A stretch of DNA of 64,000 nucleotides from assembly GCA_013400115.1 (NCBI GenBank), contig VXBP01001155.1, positions 620,001 through 684,000 of the forward strand, given 5' to 3'. The position numbers and the translations under genes are program-made. This DNA comes from Rhinopomastus cyanomelas (Eukaryota; Chordata; Aves; Bucerotiformes; Rhinopomastidae). Below, one piece after another: positions 10,521 through 25,200 of the stretch; the stretch's first letter is position 1; every line of letters begins with the position of its first letter. The notes below the pieces were generated by a model. That model ran no database searches and had not been told where the DNA came from. It worked only from the letters and a program-made list of their open reading frames with translations.

Positions 10521-10698
10521 CACTGGAACAGACTCCCCAGGGAGGTCGTGGAGTCTCCTTCTCTGGGGACTTTCAAGGCCCGCCTGGATGCGTTCCTCTG
10601 TGATCTGTGTTAGATAGTTTTGTCCTGCTCCGGCAGGGGAGTTGGACTTGATGATCTCTTGGGTCCCTTCCAACCCCTAACATCCTATGATCCTATGA
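10521..10698 (+). mobile_element. CR1 3' fragment, different subfamily
   Basis: It covers the end of ORF2 (HWNRLPREVVESPSLGTFKARLDAF-like in translation, partly altered) and the 3' UTR. The 3' end carries CCTGCTCCGGCAGGGG, TTGGACTTGATGATCTC and CCAACCCCTAACATCC with ATCCTATG units. These differ from the young subfamily but resemble the tails of the SINEs in this window, so this subfamily is a better candidate partner for those SINEs. Confidence 0.88.
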
Positions 10699-13600
10699 AA
10701 CTCAAGGTTTCTGTCCACCATTAATGACAACTAGCCTTTCCCCTTCAGTGTTCCCAGAAAAGTGAGGTTGGTTTCAGTTCTCCTGATGCATTTTTTGGTA
10801 ATTTCTTGCATGAGTTTCTCTGGAATGTTCCAAGATTGCAGCAATAGTTAATAATGGCTGGAAAAGATAACATGGCAAAACTCAGCCACTGATCTCTCAG
10901 TCTAACTGTGAGGAATTTCATCATCAAAAGAAAATACACTACTATCACCCGTGGAGATACCACACACTGAAGTGTAAAACATTGCAACGGAGATATAAAT
11001 TCTTAAAGCAAAGGCACAAGGAATGGTTTAGATGATCTTAAGATCATAATTCCTTAATTATTAGTGAAAACTTTTGGTCTCCTGCTATCTTGATCTAGCA
11101 CACCATAAAAACTCTTCCAGAGGCTGATCAAAGTGTGAGATTATTTTGTGGCTACAGCTGAAGCTTTGGTTGATAAAATTACAATTCCTCAATAAAAACT
11201 GATCTGATTTTTTTCAAGGATGGTTAAAAGTTATTCACATACCTAGAAAAATAATGGTGTCTGTACAGATGGCCAGCTGGGAGGAAAAACTATTGGTCTA
11301 GGATTGAAGTTGTCCAATATGATCTGAGTCGCGTGACGGCAGAAAAACTGTGTAGCCCTGCAGCCTGTTGACCGTCTCCTGTTCATAGTGTTTACCTGGT
11401 TCTCCCTCATACCCTGGACATATGAAATGTGCTTAATTCTTTTGGCATATGTCCAGAAAGGCGGTGACGTTCTCCTTCGTCCTTGAAGTCCACTTTTATT
11501 TGGTTAATTCACAATCTCAATTCCTTCCATGTGTTTCTGTAATTCCTTCTTCTATGTTTCAGCACTTTTCCCCATGGCTCTTTCTTGTTTCCATACTACT
11601 GTAGAACTGAGATTCTATTATCTGGGGTTTGTGATTTAAATTTAGCTTGCCAGCTACTAATTGCTGTGAAATTTTCTTGTGTGCCTTCCACTTTATAGTA
11701 TTAAAGTTTTTCTTCCTTGTTTGACTTAAGAAGCAGCTCTTTCCAACCCAGCATAGGCATTGAGTGAATGAGGAAACGTCTAGAAGGCTTTGCTATTTCT
11801 GGCAAAGATTATTGATGTTCTTTTAACTCTTTCACTCAGTTCTGGAGAGTATCAGCACAGTCTTGGTCAATGCAGTAGCCCAGCAAGACACATAAAGTAC
11901 TTGTAAATTCTTGCAAATTAATTGAGAAATTAGAATTTACAAATTGTAAAAATACAACTGAAACAACAGCTCTGCCATGTTCGAATGTTCTTCGAATGCA
12001 TTTCTTAGAATGTGAAAGCAGAGGGGGGGAAAGCGTAGCTACATGCCTGAACCAGGAATTCAGTACTTCCAGTGAACCCTTGTGTAAGAGGCTTATTTTC
12101 CATGTTTTGTCTTCTCAGTGTAAGATAGGGGTACTATTTCTTTTTGCTGATAGGGTGCCTCTCTTGTGCATGCTGAATATGACTTCTTTGGGGAAAGGAT
12201 GGTTGGGTTGTGCTTTATACCACTGAATATCTAATATCTACAACGCAAAGGTAAGGTTTGTCCATGGGAACGCAGGGGACTTGGGGAAATTACTGGTTCA
12301 TTTGTATAAAGACCTCATTCAGCAGTGAGGGGTCATCCAAGAAATACATATTGACGACACATACTGACCACCTTAAAGATCTGCTTTTATCCGGAGCTAA
12401 GTCACTGTCCCAAAATACACATTAGTGTAAAAAACCAATGCAATATGTAAGTATCTTGACTTAATTCCTATCCTGAATAAACTTAATGTAGTGGGAGTCT
12501 ACTTCAGGCAGCACAGTTTCCTCAAGAGAAGGTTTTATGAAAATATCTTGACACAAAACTTTTGATTTTTTTGTTCTTTTTTTTTTTTAACTGCATGAGA
12601 AAATGACTTATTACGCCTCTTAAAGTGCTTTGTCTGCTTGTGGTTAATTAGCAGGTGTAATTTCCCTCAAGTAGTGTGAATTATTCTAATGCAGGGACAG
12701 ATCTTGAAAATAATGAAGTTATTCAACTTGTTTACATTCAATGACAGACAAACTAACTTTGCCTAATTACGATTCTACCTGAGAGTTCTGTCCTAATATT
12801 TGCAGGATTTATGTTCTGCTTTGGAGAAAATGGGGAGAATACATTTTTTAAAGTAAAAGAAAGACATTCCAAAATTGACAAGCAAAGAAAGATTGTAAGA
12901 ATGATTCAGGCAGAGGAGGAAAATAACCATTACATGAATAAAGCTCTCCTAATGAAATTGTACTAATCATACAATAATTTGCCATCTTCCAAATGCAATT
13001 TTTCCAAATGAATAAAATGTTTATCATCTAAATGTACTAGTAATTATCTTTTTGAATGCTGCATGATATAAAAATATTTATCTGTACTATAACTATGCAT
13101 TTCTTCAAGCACACCATCGTCTCAAAAAGAAGAACGCACGAGAAACATCTTTGTTTCAAAGGCAAGGTACTAATTCAGAAACATCCTCAAATTCAGAAAC
13201 TATCAGGCTTTTTCATTTTGATATCATGTGATGGATTTTCTTTTTTAATAATACAATTAATTCAATCACTGTTTCTCATATTTCACTTCTCCAAGCTGTG
13301 TATTCTTGAACTGGCAGTCACAATTCTACTACCTTCTTTCCTCTACGCTTTGATTTCTGTCTTTACCACTTCATGTGATCCTTTCTCAGTTCATGAAATG
13401 CTCTCCTGCAACAACTAAAATGCTGTTTATCTCCCTGCATATTTTGTCCAGATTATTGCCATATTGCATCAACGAAGCAATATTAATATTCACCCCAAAG
13501 GTGAAAAGGCTTTAATATATATGTTGCAGTAACCTCTATCGCTCTACGATTAGCTACGCCATCAGGAATGAGATGTGCATTGGCGAACAGTCAGATATGG

Positions 13601-15896
13601 TTGGTTTTTCTTCACAGTTTGAAGAAGGCCTTTTTTGCCTCTTTTCTTTAACATAGGATAAGTGTTGCTTAGAGAGCATTCTGTGTTAGGATGCTTTCAC
13701 CTCTGTACACTCGCTGATAGTAACAGATGGAGAGCTCTCCATGAAGCTTTTACCCTTCCACTAATGCGTCCATCGAAGATACTGCTCCTATGATTGAGAT
13801 CACAAGTTAATGTCTGTTGATGGCTGCATCCTTAGGGTACATTAACCCTTCCAGGAATTCTAAAGTCTCCTTTTTCTGTGGGAATTAAGTTTTATACCAG
13901 CACACAGAACATGATTGCCTTGTGTCAGAAGAGGTCTCTGTCCAAACAGAGAAGTCCCTGAGCCAGTGTTATTTATTGCGGGCGGCACAGCAAGTTAGCC
14001 TTGGAGGTTAAGAAACAGAAAAAGAACAAAAGCTGGAATTAATCTCGGTTGACTTTAGACACATACATCAGAACAAATTGCCCAAAGTACATTTACACTC
14101 AGTAGACAGAAATAGGCAGAGAATTGCACGTTGTTTAGCATTAGTTTACCCGCTTTTACATTAGAATAAACAAACATGGGAAAGCCCATTTCTTTCTGTC
14201 AACAGCAAAAGCATTCTAGATAATTACTTGTTCAGACATATTTTGTTTTCATGGATGGTTAAGTGAATCTTACATATGTCTTTTCACTATTCTTCATGCC
14301 AATGCTTTAATGGAAAATCTTTGTTTATGGTAAAGTTTTCTTAAACCTTTTACATGCTTTTTTATTTTTCTTTAAATGTACACTTTCCTATCCCTATACC
14401 CTGATGTATGTTAGTCCTTTAAGCTTTATTGGGGTAAGTCCTTCAACAATCTTTCAAGCAAGTGTTGTACTGAGCTCAGAGTAGCCAAACTGATCAAGCC
14501 AGTATCTTACTGAATCTACACAGATCATTTCCTTTCCCATCTCCTGCTCCTTTTCTAGCAAGCAGACATAGAAGTCATGCTGACCACATAAATGGAAAAG
14601 CCTTTCTGTAGAGTATTTTTAAACAACCATATCTTTGTTTTAAAAATATCAACAGAACTAGAAATAGTTCTCTATGTAAGAAAGAAAGAGCAAAACCCAA
14701 ACACATTTGGAAACTGCTTCTTAATAAAATAAACACAAATTAATTTCACAAGAGGCCCTTTCTGTGTAAAGCTGCCTCTTTCGCTCTGGTGCTGGTGATA
14801 AGTATTCTTTTAACATGGAAATTACCACTGTGGAATTGCCAGTATGTGATCTCACATCACTCTTTTGGCTTTGAAATTCAAAACTAATAGAAATCCTGCC
14901 AAGTTATTCAATGTTAGAATCCAAGAAAACTTAGCCCCATGTTAAGCTATTGCTTAGCACGAGCTATCCCTTAACACCTGAATGGGTGGATTCCACAAAG
15001 AAAAGAAGGGAGAGGTGTTTTTGCAATTTTGCTCAGTTTGCTGCCCAGCTGCAGCAATTTTGTCCTATAAGCAGTCAAAAAAGAATAAAGTGAAGAAAGC
15101 AGCTGTATGGGATTATAGGCACATTTGCAAGATGCTCCATGTGTGGGTTTATTCCCCCCGCTTTAAATGCAGTGTGAGTGCAGTGTGACTAATTATACCA
15201 GAGAGGAAAGCAGAAGCTCTCTAGTTAAAGTATTTGGGTAATCATGTTTACTGCAGGGAAAGTAGTCTGCATTAAATAAGTCAAAACATGGTGTGTAAAA
15301 TGCGGAATGACTTTGTAGGCACTGCAAGAGAGAGGAAGATGTAGAAATGATATGTCTCATTTGTCCAACTAGAAGCACTACCAAAAAAGATAAACCATCT
15401 GCTTCAACTAACTCAGCTCCACTTGAAAAATGCTAATTGTACAAGAGGAGGAGGTTTAAACTTATTTTGAAAAAAACCCAAAACTTTGTCAGATAGCGTG
15501 TTGCTAAGTGGCTTGACAAAAATTATACTACCCACAACATGGTGATGTGGTGAAAGGGATTGGTTCTGCCCCTTCCATGTCTCAAGTTCTGTTTGATGCT
15601 TTAGGTAGGTGCCATATGCCCCAACATAACAAGCAGCAAATGCTTAGTCAGAGACACAGATTCCATCAGTTACTCATTGTCCTTCAAACCCATCTTAAGA
15701 TTGTCCTTTGCCACGATGCCTAATGGAGATTGGCATCCAAAGTGCCAAGACCACAGACACCCCTGGTGACCTAATGTGATTTCTCTGTGCTCTGCCTCTC
15801 TCTGCTTGTCCATACCCACCTGCTATTTTTCCATGAACACTTAGATTGCTAGCTGCTCAAAAATGTTTTCCACCAGCTGTTAATAAGGCAGAAAAG

Positions 15897-15924
15897 ACAA
15901 AAGGGTGACAAAAGGGTGACAAAC
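15897..15924. repeat. Short tandem duplication
   Basis: The unit ACAAAAGGGTG occurs twice in direct succession. Likely a replication-slippage product. Confidence 0.7.
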
Positions 15925-17883
15925 AAAACTGGTTCGGAGCAAAGTTGGAAGAACTTGTACAGCATGCGCCTGAAAAACACTTGGTAGCAGGATTAAATAT
16001 AGGTCTATTGATTTAATCCTGCAACCAGCAGTCCTGAAAGAACAACGAAAACAACTTCTGGCCTTGTTTTTGTTGCAGCTCTGTATAGCAGAGACATTAT
16101 AAGATAAAAGGCTGCAACATCAATAAGCAAAAGCTAGTCATCCTGAATAAAATGTTGCACTAAGCAACAAAAACATTTGAGGATACAATGGAAAGGAAAC
16201 AATATACTAAGAGCTAGTGAAATCACTACGTGAAAGTGATGTCGTAAGTAAGTTAGATTTATTTTACCTTGGAAAACAAAAGAAAACTGATGGACCAACA
16301 CTGCCTCGTTTTCTGGATGTCATAGGATTTACATTAATGTAATGAACAGTAGGAGGTTTTAGACAAGCATGAACACTGTCTTCTTAAGCCTGTAGAAAAT
16401 TCATTGAACTGTTCAGTCTCTTTCATTTTTCAGAAGGAAAAAGAAATGACCTGACTGCTATGTAGAAATACATTGCTGGTTTGATGAAGCTCCAGAAAAT
16501 CTTAATGACATTTTTCCTTAAACTTGGGGTATTCTGTAAATTTGAGAATGCATTTCTATTTTCTAAAAAAAAAAATAACAAGAACACATAGCTTGGTGTT
16601 CACATTAAAGAATTTCCAGAATGAAAGCACTTATCAGTCATTAGGGATAAAACAAATCATAATGCAAACAAAATACCAGATGAAGGATCAACCATATGTT
16701 GGTATCTAAAAATCAAAATTACATGGAAGTTTTTTGAGTACTTTTATTTTCTAAAGAGATGCACGGGTGAAATGCTGCAGCCTGTCTAAAGCAGAATTAC
16801 AGACATAACCAAATGGAGCTTTATACAACAAAGGAATTGAATGAGTTGATGGTTCTTTTCTGTTAAAAAATGCAGGTTTCTGTGCTAAAGATTTGTGTGT
16901 CCTGTAACCCCAGATACACACTTGCAGGCAATTTCTTTGCTTCTCTGTTAGCAAGGTATTGCAAACTATCCTTCTTTACTGAAAAAAATGCTTAAACATC
17001 TCTCAGCAGTAAGGATTAACATGTCAAAACTGGAATAAGAAAGATTTCAGAATAAAACAGAATCATTTCATATTAGTGAAATAAGAAAAAAATCAGGAAA
17101 GTCATTTTTTTCTTGTATTAGCATAACAGGTAATTTTTTACTATAACCAGACATGTTTTGAAGATTATTTTGATATAGTTATAAGCCTTTCTTTATTTTC
17201 AGTAATTCCTTTATTCTCTGTGCTTCCCACTCCACAAATATATCACACAGATTTTAGTTTAGTTAGGTCTTAAAAACTGAAAATCTTCAGTAATGGTTTT
17301 CACAGGCTGAAAATCACAACTTTAACCAGTTGAAAAGGGGACCATCAATATTTTATGTGTCATCTTTAGGGAAAAAAAATCATGATCAAATTTTCAGCCC
17401 TAGACATTTTGTATCTGGCTTACATTTCCAAGCATATCTTTCTGTTTTAAAAGTAACATTTTACCCATAATATTATGTTCTTTTCTTTTTCCTCTTATTA
17501 AAGGAAGCATAGGTTTCAAAAACACAAGCATAAGTGTTAAAATACAATATGAGCATGCTAGCTGTATGCTAAAATTCACAGCATTGTATCAGTACTGTAT
17601 ACTGAAATCTCTCATGGCTTATTTGGACAAGGGTCTCTTGCAAAATGTTAAGAAAAAATATTAGCTTTTGTGTCCAAACCTCAGCAAAAACAGTTGGGCT
17701 TCAGCCCTGCAGCACATTCACAGCAAGAAACATAAAGTTTCATGTGTTTATAGATTGGGATATATTCTCAATGAATCCTCTTGTTAAACTTCTCTCATAA
17801 CTTTTTCTGACTTTACTCTTTGTTGTGTGAATATAAGGACAAGAGGCCAGTTGAAGATGGAGAGGGGCAATAAAAGCTTCTTT

Positions 17884-17919
17884 GAAATCCATACTGAGAA
17901 AGAAATCCATACTGAAAAT
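17884..17919. repeat. Short tandem duplication, 18-base unit
   Basis: GAAATCCATACTGAGAAA is followed directly by a near copy (GAAATCCATACTGAAAAT). Two units only. Confidence 0.8.
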
Positions 17920-20412
17920 GCTATGATGGGCTTCTGTTCCCCACATTGTGACCACGTTGTTATCATGGTCTACTACTGTATTAGGGCAAATGAACAGCTT
18001 AAAGAAAACCTCTCTGATGACACTTAGCACATAGATTTCCACGGAAGAGCAGTGCCAAGATGGTTAACAATACTGTGTCCGAATGAGACATCAGGAACAG
18101 ACACATGTAAAAGGATTGACTCCCTTGCAATCTAGGTCTCGGCTAGGCATGCGAGTGTTCTTAGGCATTCCACCAGCCACACAATGCGAAACGACTCCAC
18201 CAGCACGGAGACAGAATTTGGAACTTTCACAGAGCAAAAGTAAACTGTGCTTCATGTTGAAAACACACTGCGCAGAAATATCATGTAATTCTGCTGGGTA
18301 CAAAAAGGAAATCAGAGGCTCAACAGGAATTGTGACTTGGTTCCAACAAAGGACTGGTGGGAAGATTAAGGTGTTATTGAGCAGCAGATCTGCCTAAACA
18401 ATACAGTAAGGATAATATTCCTTTGCTATCTGCTGTGCCATTAAAGCACATAGCTTTTGGTTTTGCTTTTTTCCCCTATTTTCTGCTCTCTTCAGATTAT
18501 TTTACAGAGTCTGTTTAAAATGTTGATTGCTGCACTGGCATAACATAAGTAGGAGAGTGTCTGAGCAGGTGAAAACAATCTGGTTGTTAACATCAAGACA
18601 AGAAAAGAACTGACAAGAAGTTTAACCAGGATGTTTTGTATTAAAACCCATGGCACCTCCATGGTGATGATCAGAAACTTCCTGAAGACTTACTTTCTCA
18701 TCTAGCTGGCAACCAAGAATTTGATCTTACTGTAAATTATTTTATTAATAACGGGGTTTGACCTGCTGAAGACAACTGAGATTTGGGTTTCATGTGGAAG
18801 AAACCTAAATGAGGGAAAGTGCTCATTAGCACTCAGCAAAGCTGCACTCAGAAGTTTTAGATTAAGATTAATCTTATAACAGAGTCAAGGCAGATATTTT
18901 GAGCCCATATATTATACAAGTCTTGTTATCAATTTGCTGTGTCCTTCCTTCTACCTCATTTCCAATGTTGTTTATGCATTGTATGAAAACTACCTTCTAA
19001 AAGTATCCTAACTTTAACAGACTTAATTGTGAGTCTTCCCATGAAGTCCGGATTGAAGCTTCATCACAGGGCTATTCTTCAGAGTCTCCAAGTGAGAGTC
19101 GTATTAGAAAGAGAGACAATTGTATAAATAGCTTTGCATTATGAATAAAGATATTCAGCCTAATATTTCACACTTAATAGTGTCAAGCAGGTCAAAATAC
19201 AAGGTGAGTAAGGTTCCACTCACCTGCTCTACATCTCAGGTCCCTGTTACAATCACTAAACAGAAATAAGGATCCTCAACCCAGGTTAGAGACAGAGATC
19301 CACTGAAAGTGTTTGTGTTCATTAATTAAAACAGATGCCAGCAATGACCAACTTTTATTTAGATGTATAGATGCTTAGACCTCTAAAGTAAGGTGAGATT
19401 AATCTAATTGACAGTGGACACCCTTACAGAGCTACTTTTCAATTACTTTCGTAGCCTTGCAGGTCTTTGGAGTAGTGACAAAATCCAGCTGCTCAGGGAC
19501 AATGCTACTGGTTGACCTCAAGTTCTCTATTCCCAGTTTCTATCTTTGGCTATGGCCATGGCAGACACTTAGCTTGTTCATCTTGGTGTCAGATCTGCTT
19601 CTAGGAGGGGAGGGACCGAAAGAGAAATAATTACTCCACAAATGGGTGGTCGTGCAGCTATGGATCAGAGGTGAGCTTGGGAAGAAGCAGCAAGGCAGGA
19701 ACCCCTCTCACCTGTGCGTCAGCACGCGTCACAGGCACAGCTGCTTTCATGTGTGATTTTCTAGTGACCTTCCACAGCGCTAGCTCAAAGGAAAGCCAAG
19801 CCATCTTGTGACACTATTTTGACTGCTCTGAGTCAGCAGCTACTTGAAGACTTTAGATCTACTACAGAATTTTCTTCTATGTGGAAAAACTGCATTAAGT
19901 GAAAATGCACTGAGTTAGATTTTGTAGATGTGTTCTTGTACTCTGCCCTAGGTATTTACTGCTGGAGGAGACAGGATATCAGGTGAGGTGGCCTGACCCA
20001 GCAGAGTCAGTCTGATGTGCTCACCATTAATCACAGTAAGTCTGCTAGAAGTTTAATGAAAATTGCTGGAAGCAAAGGTAGGGCTCAAACGGTAGGGGTT
20101 AAGATTCCCTGGCTTTCCACAGACTAGGAGGGAGTAAATGCTGATGCACACGGACCTGCCAGTCGCTTCTAGCTCTGCTCTGTCTACTTGCACTAATGCT
20201 TCCAACTCCAGCCAGTTTTAATTATCATCTTCTGCTTCCACCACGATTTTCCCATCCAAGGTCCAGCACTGGGATGTTAATGCTCCCTGACCCAAACTGC
20301 TTACTTCACTCAACCATTCTTCTCTTAGTTGTAGTTCCAGCTCCCTGTCCAGATACAATGATGATATCCTTACTTTTTTTTTTTTTACCAGAAGGACATT
20401 GTTTAGCATTGG

Positions 20413-20492
20413 GCTTGAAACAGCTAGGTTAATGGTTGGAGTCAGTGATCTTAAAGATCTTTTTCAGCCTAAACGATTCTGTGGTTCTATGA
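20413..20492 (+). mobile_element. Old CR1 3' tail fragment
   Basis: The block GGTTAATGGTTGGAGTCAGTG matches the 3' UTR type of the old copy at 6961-8062. It is followed by a decayed tail ending in ATTCTGTGGTTCTATG. Only about 80 bases survive. Confidence 0.75.
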
Positions 20493-22142
20493 CATCATCC
20501 ACACTTACAAGGAAAGCTGTCCCATACTCTTCACTGTGTACAGTAAGCCCTGCTGCAGAGGTTTCCTATGCGTGGGTTTGTCACAGTGTGTGAGTGGAGA
20601 GTAGCTAATGTCTGTGGAGTCCCTAGGTTTTTAAACGTCAATCTAAGATTTCTGTAGTGGGAGTCTATCAACTCACTGTGCAGAGTGGGATTTGTGTACC
20701 TCCTGTCTTACTTTAATTACATGTTGACTAAATTTATCCATTCAGAAAATGCAAACATTACAGTGTTTGTTCAAAATAGCCTTAGTGTGTTTACCCTAAA
20801 GAAAAAATGAAGACCAAACCCTCAAAGCTGTGGCCACATCAGAGTTCCATCACCATGTAAACACAAATACTGTCATAAGTCTACAACCAGTTTTCTGCTC
20901 ACCAGTACTCTTACTCTAATCCTGCCCTCCAATACTCTTAACTCTAACTTACATGAATTTGACTGATGCTCCTAAATAACTACATATTTTTTTCATGGCA
21001 AAATTATTTATTTTTTGTTTAGCGGATTCTAAAAAATAGCCAGATATTTTAATTAGAACTTTTCCAAATGGTCAGTATTAAGGAGGCCCTCAACAAGAAA
21101 AGTGTCATCCCACATAATTCAATTTTTGAAAATATATAAACAACCCAAGCCTGGGTCAAATAATGGTAAATATCTGGCTTTCTTAACTGATAATGTTAGC
21201 AGCCACCACTATAATTTCACGAGATAGGATTTGAAGCTGAGGTTTTCCCTAAAAACAATGTGATAAATAATCAGGTCTGAGAAGAGGAATTGTTTCCTTG
21301 ATGGAACAGATCCACTCACGGTAATTTATGCTTTATCCTTCATTTCATCCAGCGCTATCAGCCTTCCATCAGTCTTATCCAGCACAGCTTGAAAAATCCT
21401 GTTTCAAGTGAATCCCATTCAAACCCAAATGCTGAGGCCAGGTGTTCCATTTAAGAGCAGTAGCTTTAGAGTTTTTGACTTTTCCTTTCAGAAAGCCCCA
21501 CAGAAAACGGCCCCGTTATTATTGTTGTTGTTATTACTATTCAAAAATTAATTCTGAGAAATACTTCAAATAACAGAGGAAAGCAAAAATGCTAATCCTC
21601 TTACATAATGCAAATCCCAGATGGTCTTGTGCAGAGGGGAGGAAGATGCCATAATAGCAGTCACCGTTACCAGTTGTGCTTGGTGACAGATGTTAAAACG
21701 ATGCAAGAGCTCGTGCTCACTCAGAGAACTTCAGTACTTTTTTTTTTTAATAAATCCAACAGAATAAAATCATTTTTAAACAAAGTAATGTGCGGTCAAG
21801 CACTAATCTTCACTGCAAGGGTTCAGCTCACTCTGATTAATACTTAGAGTAACTTCATTTGTAGTACTACTCCTTAGCTAGAGAAAACTGCAACAGTAGC
21901 AGTATTGTCCTCTACATCTCGTTTCCTTAGCTCTTCATCACTCCATAAAGTAATCTAATAGTGTCACTGATTACTAGCAATACCTACACTAGTCCCATCA
22001 CCTGCTGTATCACAGGATACTTTAACATCAACATGTAAACAATTTCTTTCTACAGCCATAAATTCAGATTAATTGCAGGCTTGTGTGACATAAAAAGTTG
22101 ACAGGTTTCCATTTCCCAAGGGGTTTTGTCAGAGGGATAATC
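20493..22142. other. Non-coding stretch, nothing recognised
   Basis: AT-rich DNA with a short TTATTATTGTTGTTG low-complexity patch near 21515-21540. No gene or repeat named. Confidence 0.5.
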
Positions 22143-22279
22143 CTGGAGATGTTCAAGACCCGCCTGGATGTGTTCCTGTGTGACTTAGTCTAGGTGATGC
22201 TGCTGTTGCAGGGGGATTGGACTAGATGATCTTCCAGTCCGTAATGATTCTATGATTCTATGGTTCTATGATTCTATGA
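22143..22279 (+). mobile_element. Young CR1 3' tail fragment
   Basis: It starts at the ORF2 end (GGAGATGTTCAAGACC), has the young-type 3' UTR (CTGCTGTTGCAGGGGGATTG) and four octamer units. A seven-base stretch (TCGAGGT-like) is deleted after GATGATCTT. It is a strongly 5'-truncated insertion, usual for CR1. Confidence 0.9.
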
Positions 22280-25200
22280 CAGGGTTGGTTGCAGTGGAAG
22301 GTGCAGGAGCTACCCATCTGCCAGGAAACACTGCAATATTAATAAAACATCCCAGGAGCCTACATAAAAATGCTCACTTAGCAAACCTACCATTCCTAGC
22401 AGGAGTAAAAACATTTATATGAAGTAGTCTTATTCTGCTGTTTCACTTGTCTTTGTTCAGTGTGAGGAACTGGGCTTGTTCTTGTCAGCTCTCAAAGCAA
22501 CATCACCAAAAGTCACCAGGAATCAGGCACCAAAGAAGACCTGTTGTATATGATGCTACAAACAAATCTGTGGACAATCTGAGGTCAACACAAGTAGCCC
22601 CCTTGTCTACCTCTTTTGGATCCTCTCCAATTCCCATAATGCTGAAACTGCTGTTTCCTGTCCTTTTCCCAAGGAGTCATCTGAATAAAAAAAATTACCC
22701 TCATTGTTGTAAAACAGTGCTGTTGCAGGTGCCGGCCTCTCTCGGGGAGCCAGAGAGGAGCTGTTGCCCCACAAGGCAGTGGGACCTTTTGGCTCAGCAG
22801 CTGTCCTAGGAAAACTAGGAAACATTTCACAGATGTTTTGCAAATGCACCTGTAAGAAATACCCGTTTGGTGTGTTACTCTTGACCCACTCATGTCCCTT
22901 AGTGCAGAGGTAAATGTGGATATTCTAAACCATGTATTAGGGACAAAAAAGTCCCTTATCCTCAGCAGAACCTTCTTATCCTTACCCTTTCCTACAGCAA
23001 CCACCAGGGGATACCAGCCTTCCAGTCATGCTATCAGTCTGCATCTGCACATGTGCAGGGATTAACATGTCTCCAAGAACCATATCAGTTCTTGGAGCAA
23101 GAAGGCAGGAGCCAGAATTTAGGCATAGTAGAACTCAGCACTTTAACACTTAAAGCTACAGTACTTTAAGCCGTGCAGACTGCAGTGCCTTTGTTGCCCT
23201 TGTATCCTGCTCTTCTACATTCTTTCTGGTTTCTGCAAATTAACACTGGCAGTGCAACCCACCAGATTGGGAAGGGATTCCTTCAAAGGCTCCGTAGGAT
23301 CATGACAGTGGGCTACTTTTTCTAACCCCATTGTGAGCCCACTGGTATGCTATTTCAGCCAGCAGAATGACTTTAAGAAAAGGGGATGGTGAGGTCCTTC
23401 CTATTTCTCTGACAAGCACAGAAAAGAGTCTTTTCTTGCCTTTATTTTGTAGTCCCTTGCAGAGCAACCATTGATTCAAACTACTATTTTAAATGCTCCT
23501 CAAAGAGTTAACTTATTGTAAAAGACCATGAAAGAAAAAGCCTGTTTACACTCAAATTATAGAGAAGTCTCTTGTCTCTATCAAGTCTCAAGTGTATTTG
23601 CACTTAAAAGCTTCTCCCTCCCTACCCCCCAACTAGAAACAATGGTGCAGGTGCATTGCCCTTCAGTGCACAATGTATTTATCCTGGGAGGCAGGAAGTT
23701 GGTTTCACACCTGTTTCTTCTTTTTATTTGTTCTTGGCCGGGCTAATTTGCCGAATGTCATGGTTGGTACAGCTGAGGCTGTCAGGAAGAATTACCACTT
23801 TGTAACAAGACGGCCTAATTCTGGCAGTTCAGAATTTACAACGATTTGCTTTTTGTTCTTTTCTTTCAGTCGCAGTCTGTTTTCTGGATTGCATATAAAC
23901 CGAATTCAAACAGTAGTAACAGAAAACGTAAGAATAACATAGGCTGCTTTATTAGATGACTGCCCTTTTGATATTATGCTATAAAGGTTCTAAACACGAC
24001 CAGGTTAAATCCTTGATATGGTAAAAACAGTCTTGCTTAAGGACTTATTATTCTTTTGCAGGAATTGATGACCTAGATTTTGCAAATATTTTTTGTCCAG
24101 AATTCAAGGACTACTGAAAATTGACATATACTCTGCTTTCATACATTTAGTATATTTATGTTTATTTAGGCTTTAACTTTATAACCAGTCTTCAATCTTT
24201 TAACCTAAATCAAAGTGGGCAGTTTCAGGTGCAGCATTATCATGCTAACAACCACTTAGACTCTGCTGCCGACAGCTAGGAAATTTTCTCTAACAGTAAG
24301 TCAGCTCAACCTGAGAAAGAACAATTAGTGCCCTTATTTTTGCTTTTGTTTTTAAACATGTTAAAAGAGAGATACAACTTTTTTAACATAATCCCCTACT
24401 TCAAATTTCTTTCTTAGCAGATATAAAGAAAGATCAGTCTACTGAGAAATCTTATAGTCTACACAGTTTTCTTCCAAGGACTATCCTGACAGTGACATGC
24501 CTTGCCATAATGCTCTGTTTACCTCTCTATTGCAAACCTTTAGGAAAGCTCTGTGTGTCACAGCATGTCCATGTGTCACAAAGCCTGGGCTACCTACAGG
24601 CTTAGAACCCATCACCCCACTGCCTTTCCAGAATTCTCCATCCTGGACTCACTCATACGCTGTGAGTATGAGTATGAGTAAGCAGTCTGGGATTGGAGCA
24701 TTCATATTAAACTAGTGGTAGCAAAAAGCTAATTGCTACAGCAGAGGCAGGATGGGGATGGAGAGAGAGACAGGGAGCAGGACTCAGTCAGTGCAGGATC
24801 ACGAAGAAGCAGTCTTTTCTTACAAGCCATAATCGCATGACCAGAATGATTACAAAACACTTGCCTCCTTTGTAGCAGAGAAGCATGGTAGAAACACTGT
24901 AGGCCATCAATACCAAGATCAAGCCATCTTTATTTTGTATGGTATGTATATCATGAGTGCTCACACAACTCAATTCCCTTACACAGAGGGCTGATGATTT
25001 CAAGCTGCAAAATGCCTCCCAGCCAGCCATTTTTCAGTAAATGGTAACAGCACTAGAGCAGCAGTACAATATTTTCTGGAACCTATATTACTAGGGTCAT
25101 AAGTTTCACTAAAGTGTCTATATCAAACATTTATCAAGCTGAGGTGTTACTGTTCCAAGTTAGCAAATCTTTTATTGCTGTCAGCAGCTTCTGCAAGGCT

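Larger units (their letters stand above)
10699..20412. other. Long repeat-poor non-coding stretch
   Basis: About 9.7 kb with no CR1, SINE or coding signal that I can recognise. Small local duplications exist at 15897-15924 (11-base unit twice) and 17884-17919 (18-base unit twice). Poly-T and poly-A runs occur near 12576, 16565 and 20376. An HSE-like string of TTC/GAA units lies near 11982-11998 but the spacing is not canonical. The open frames here (longest 120 codons at 13056-13418) lack recognisable domains. Confidence 0.5.

Noticed and set aside
11982..11998. Heat-shock-element-like TTC/GAA cluster
   Set aside because: The spacing does not fit the canonical alternating five-base units and there is no promoter nearby.
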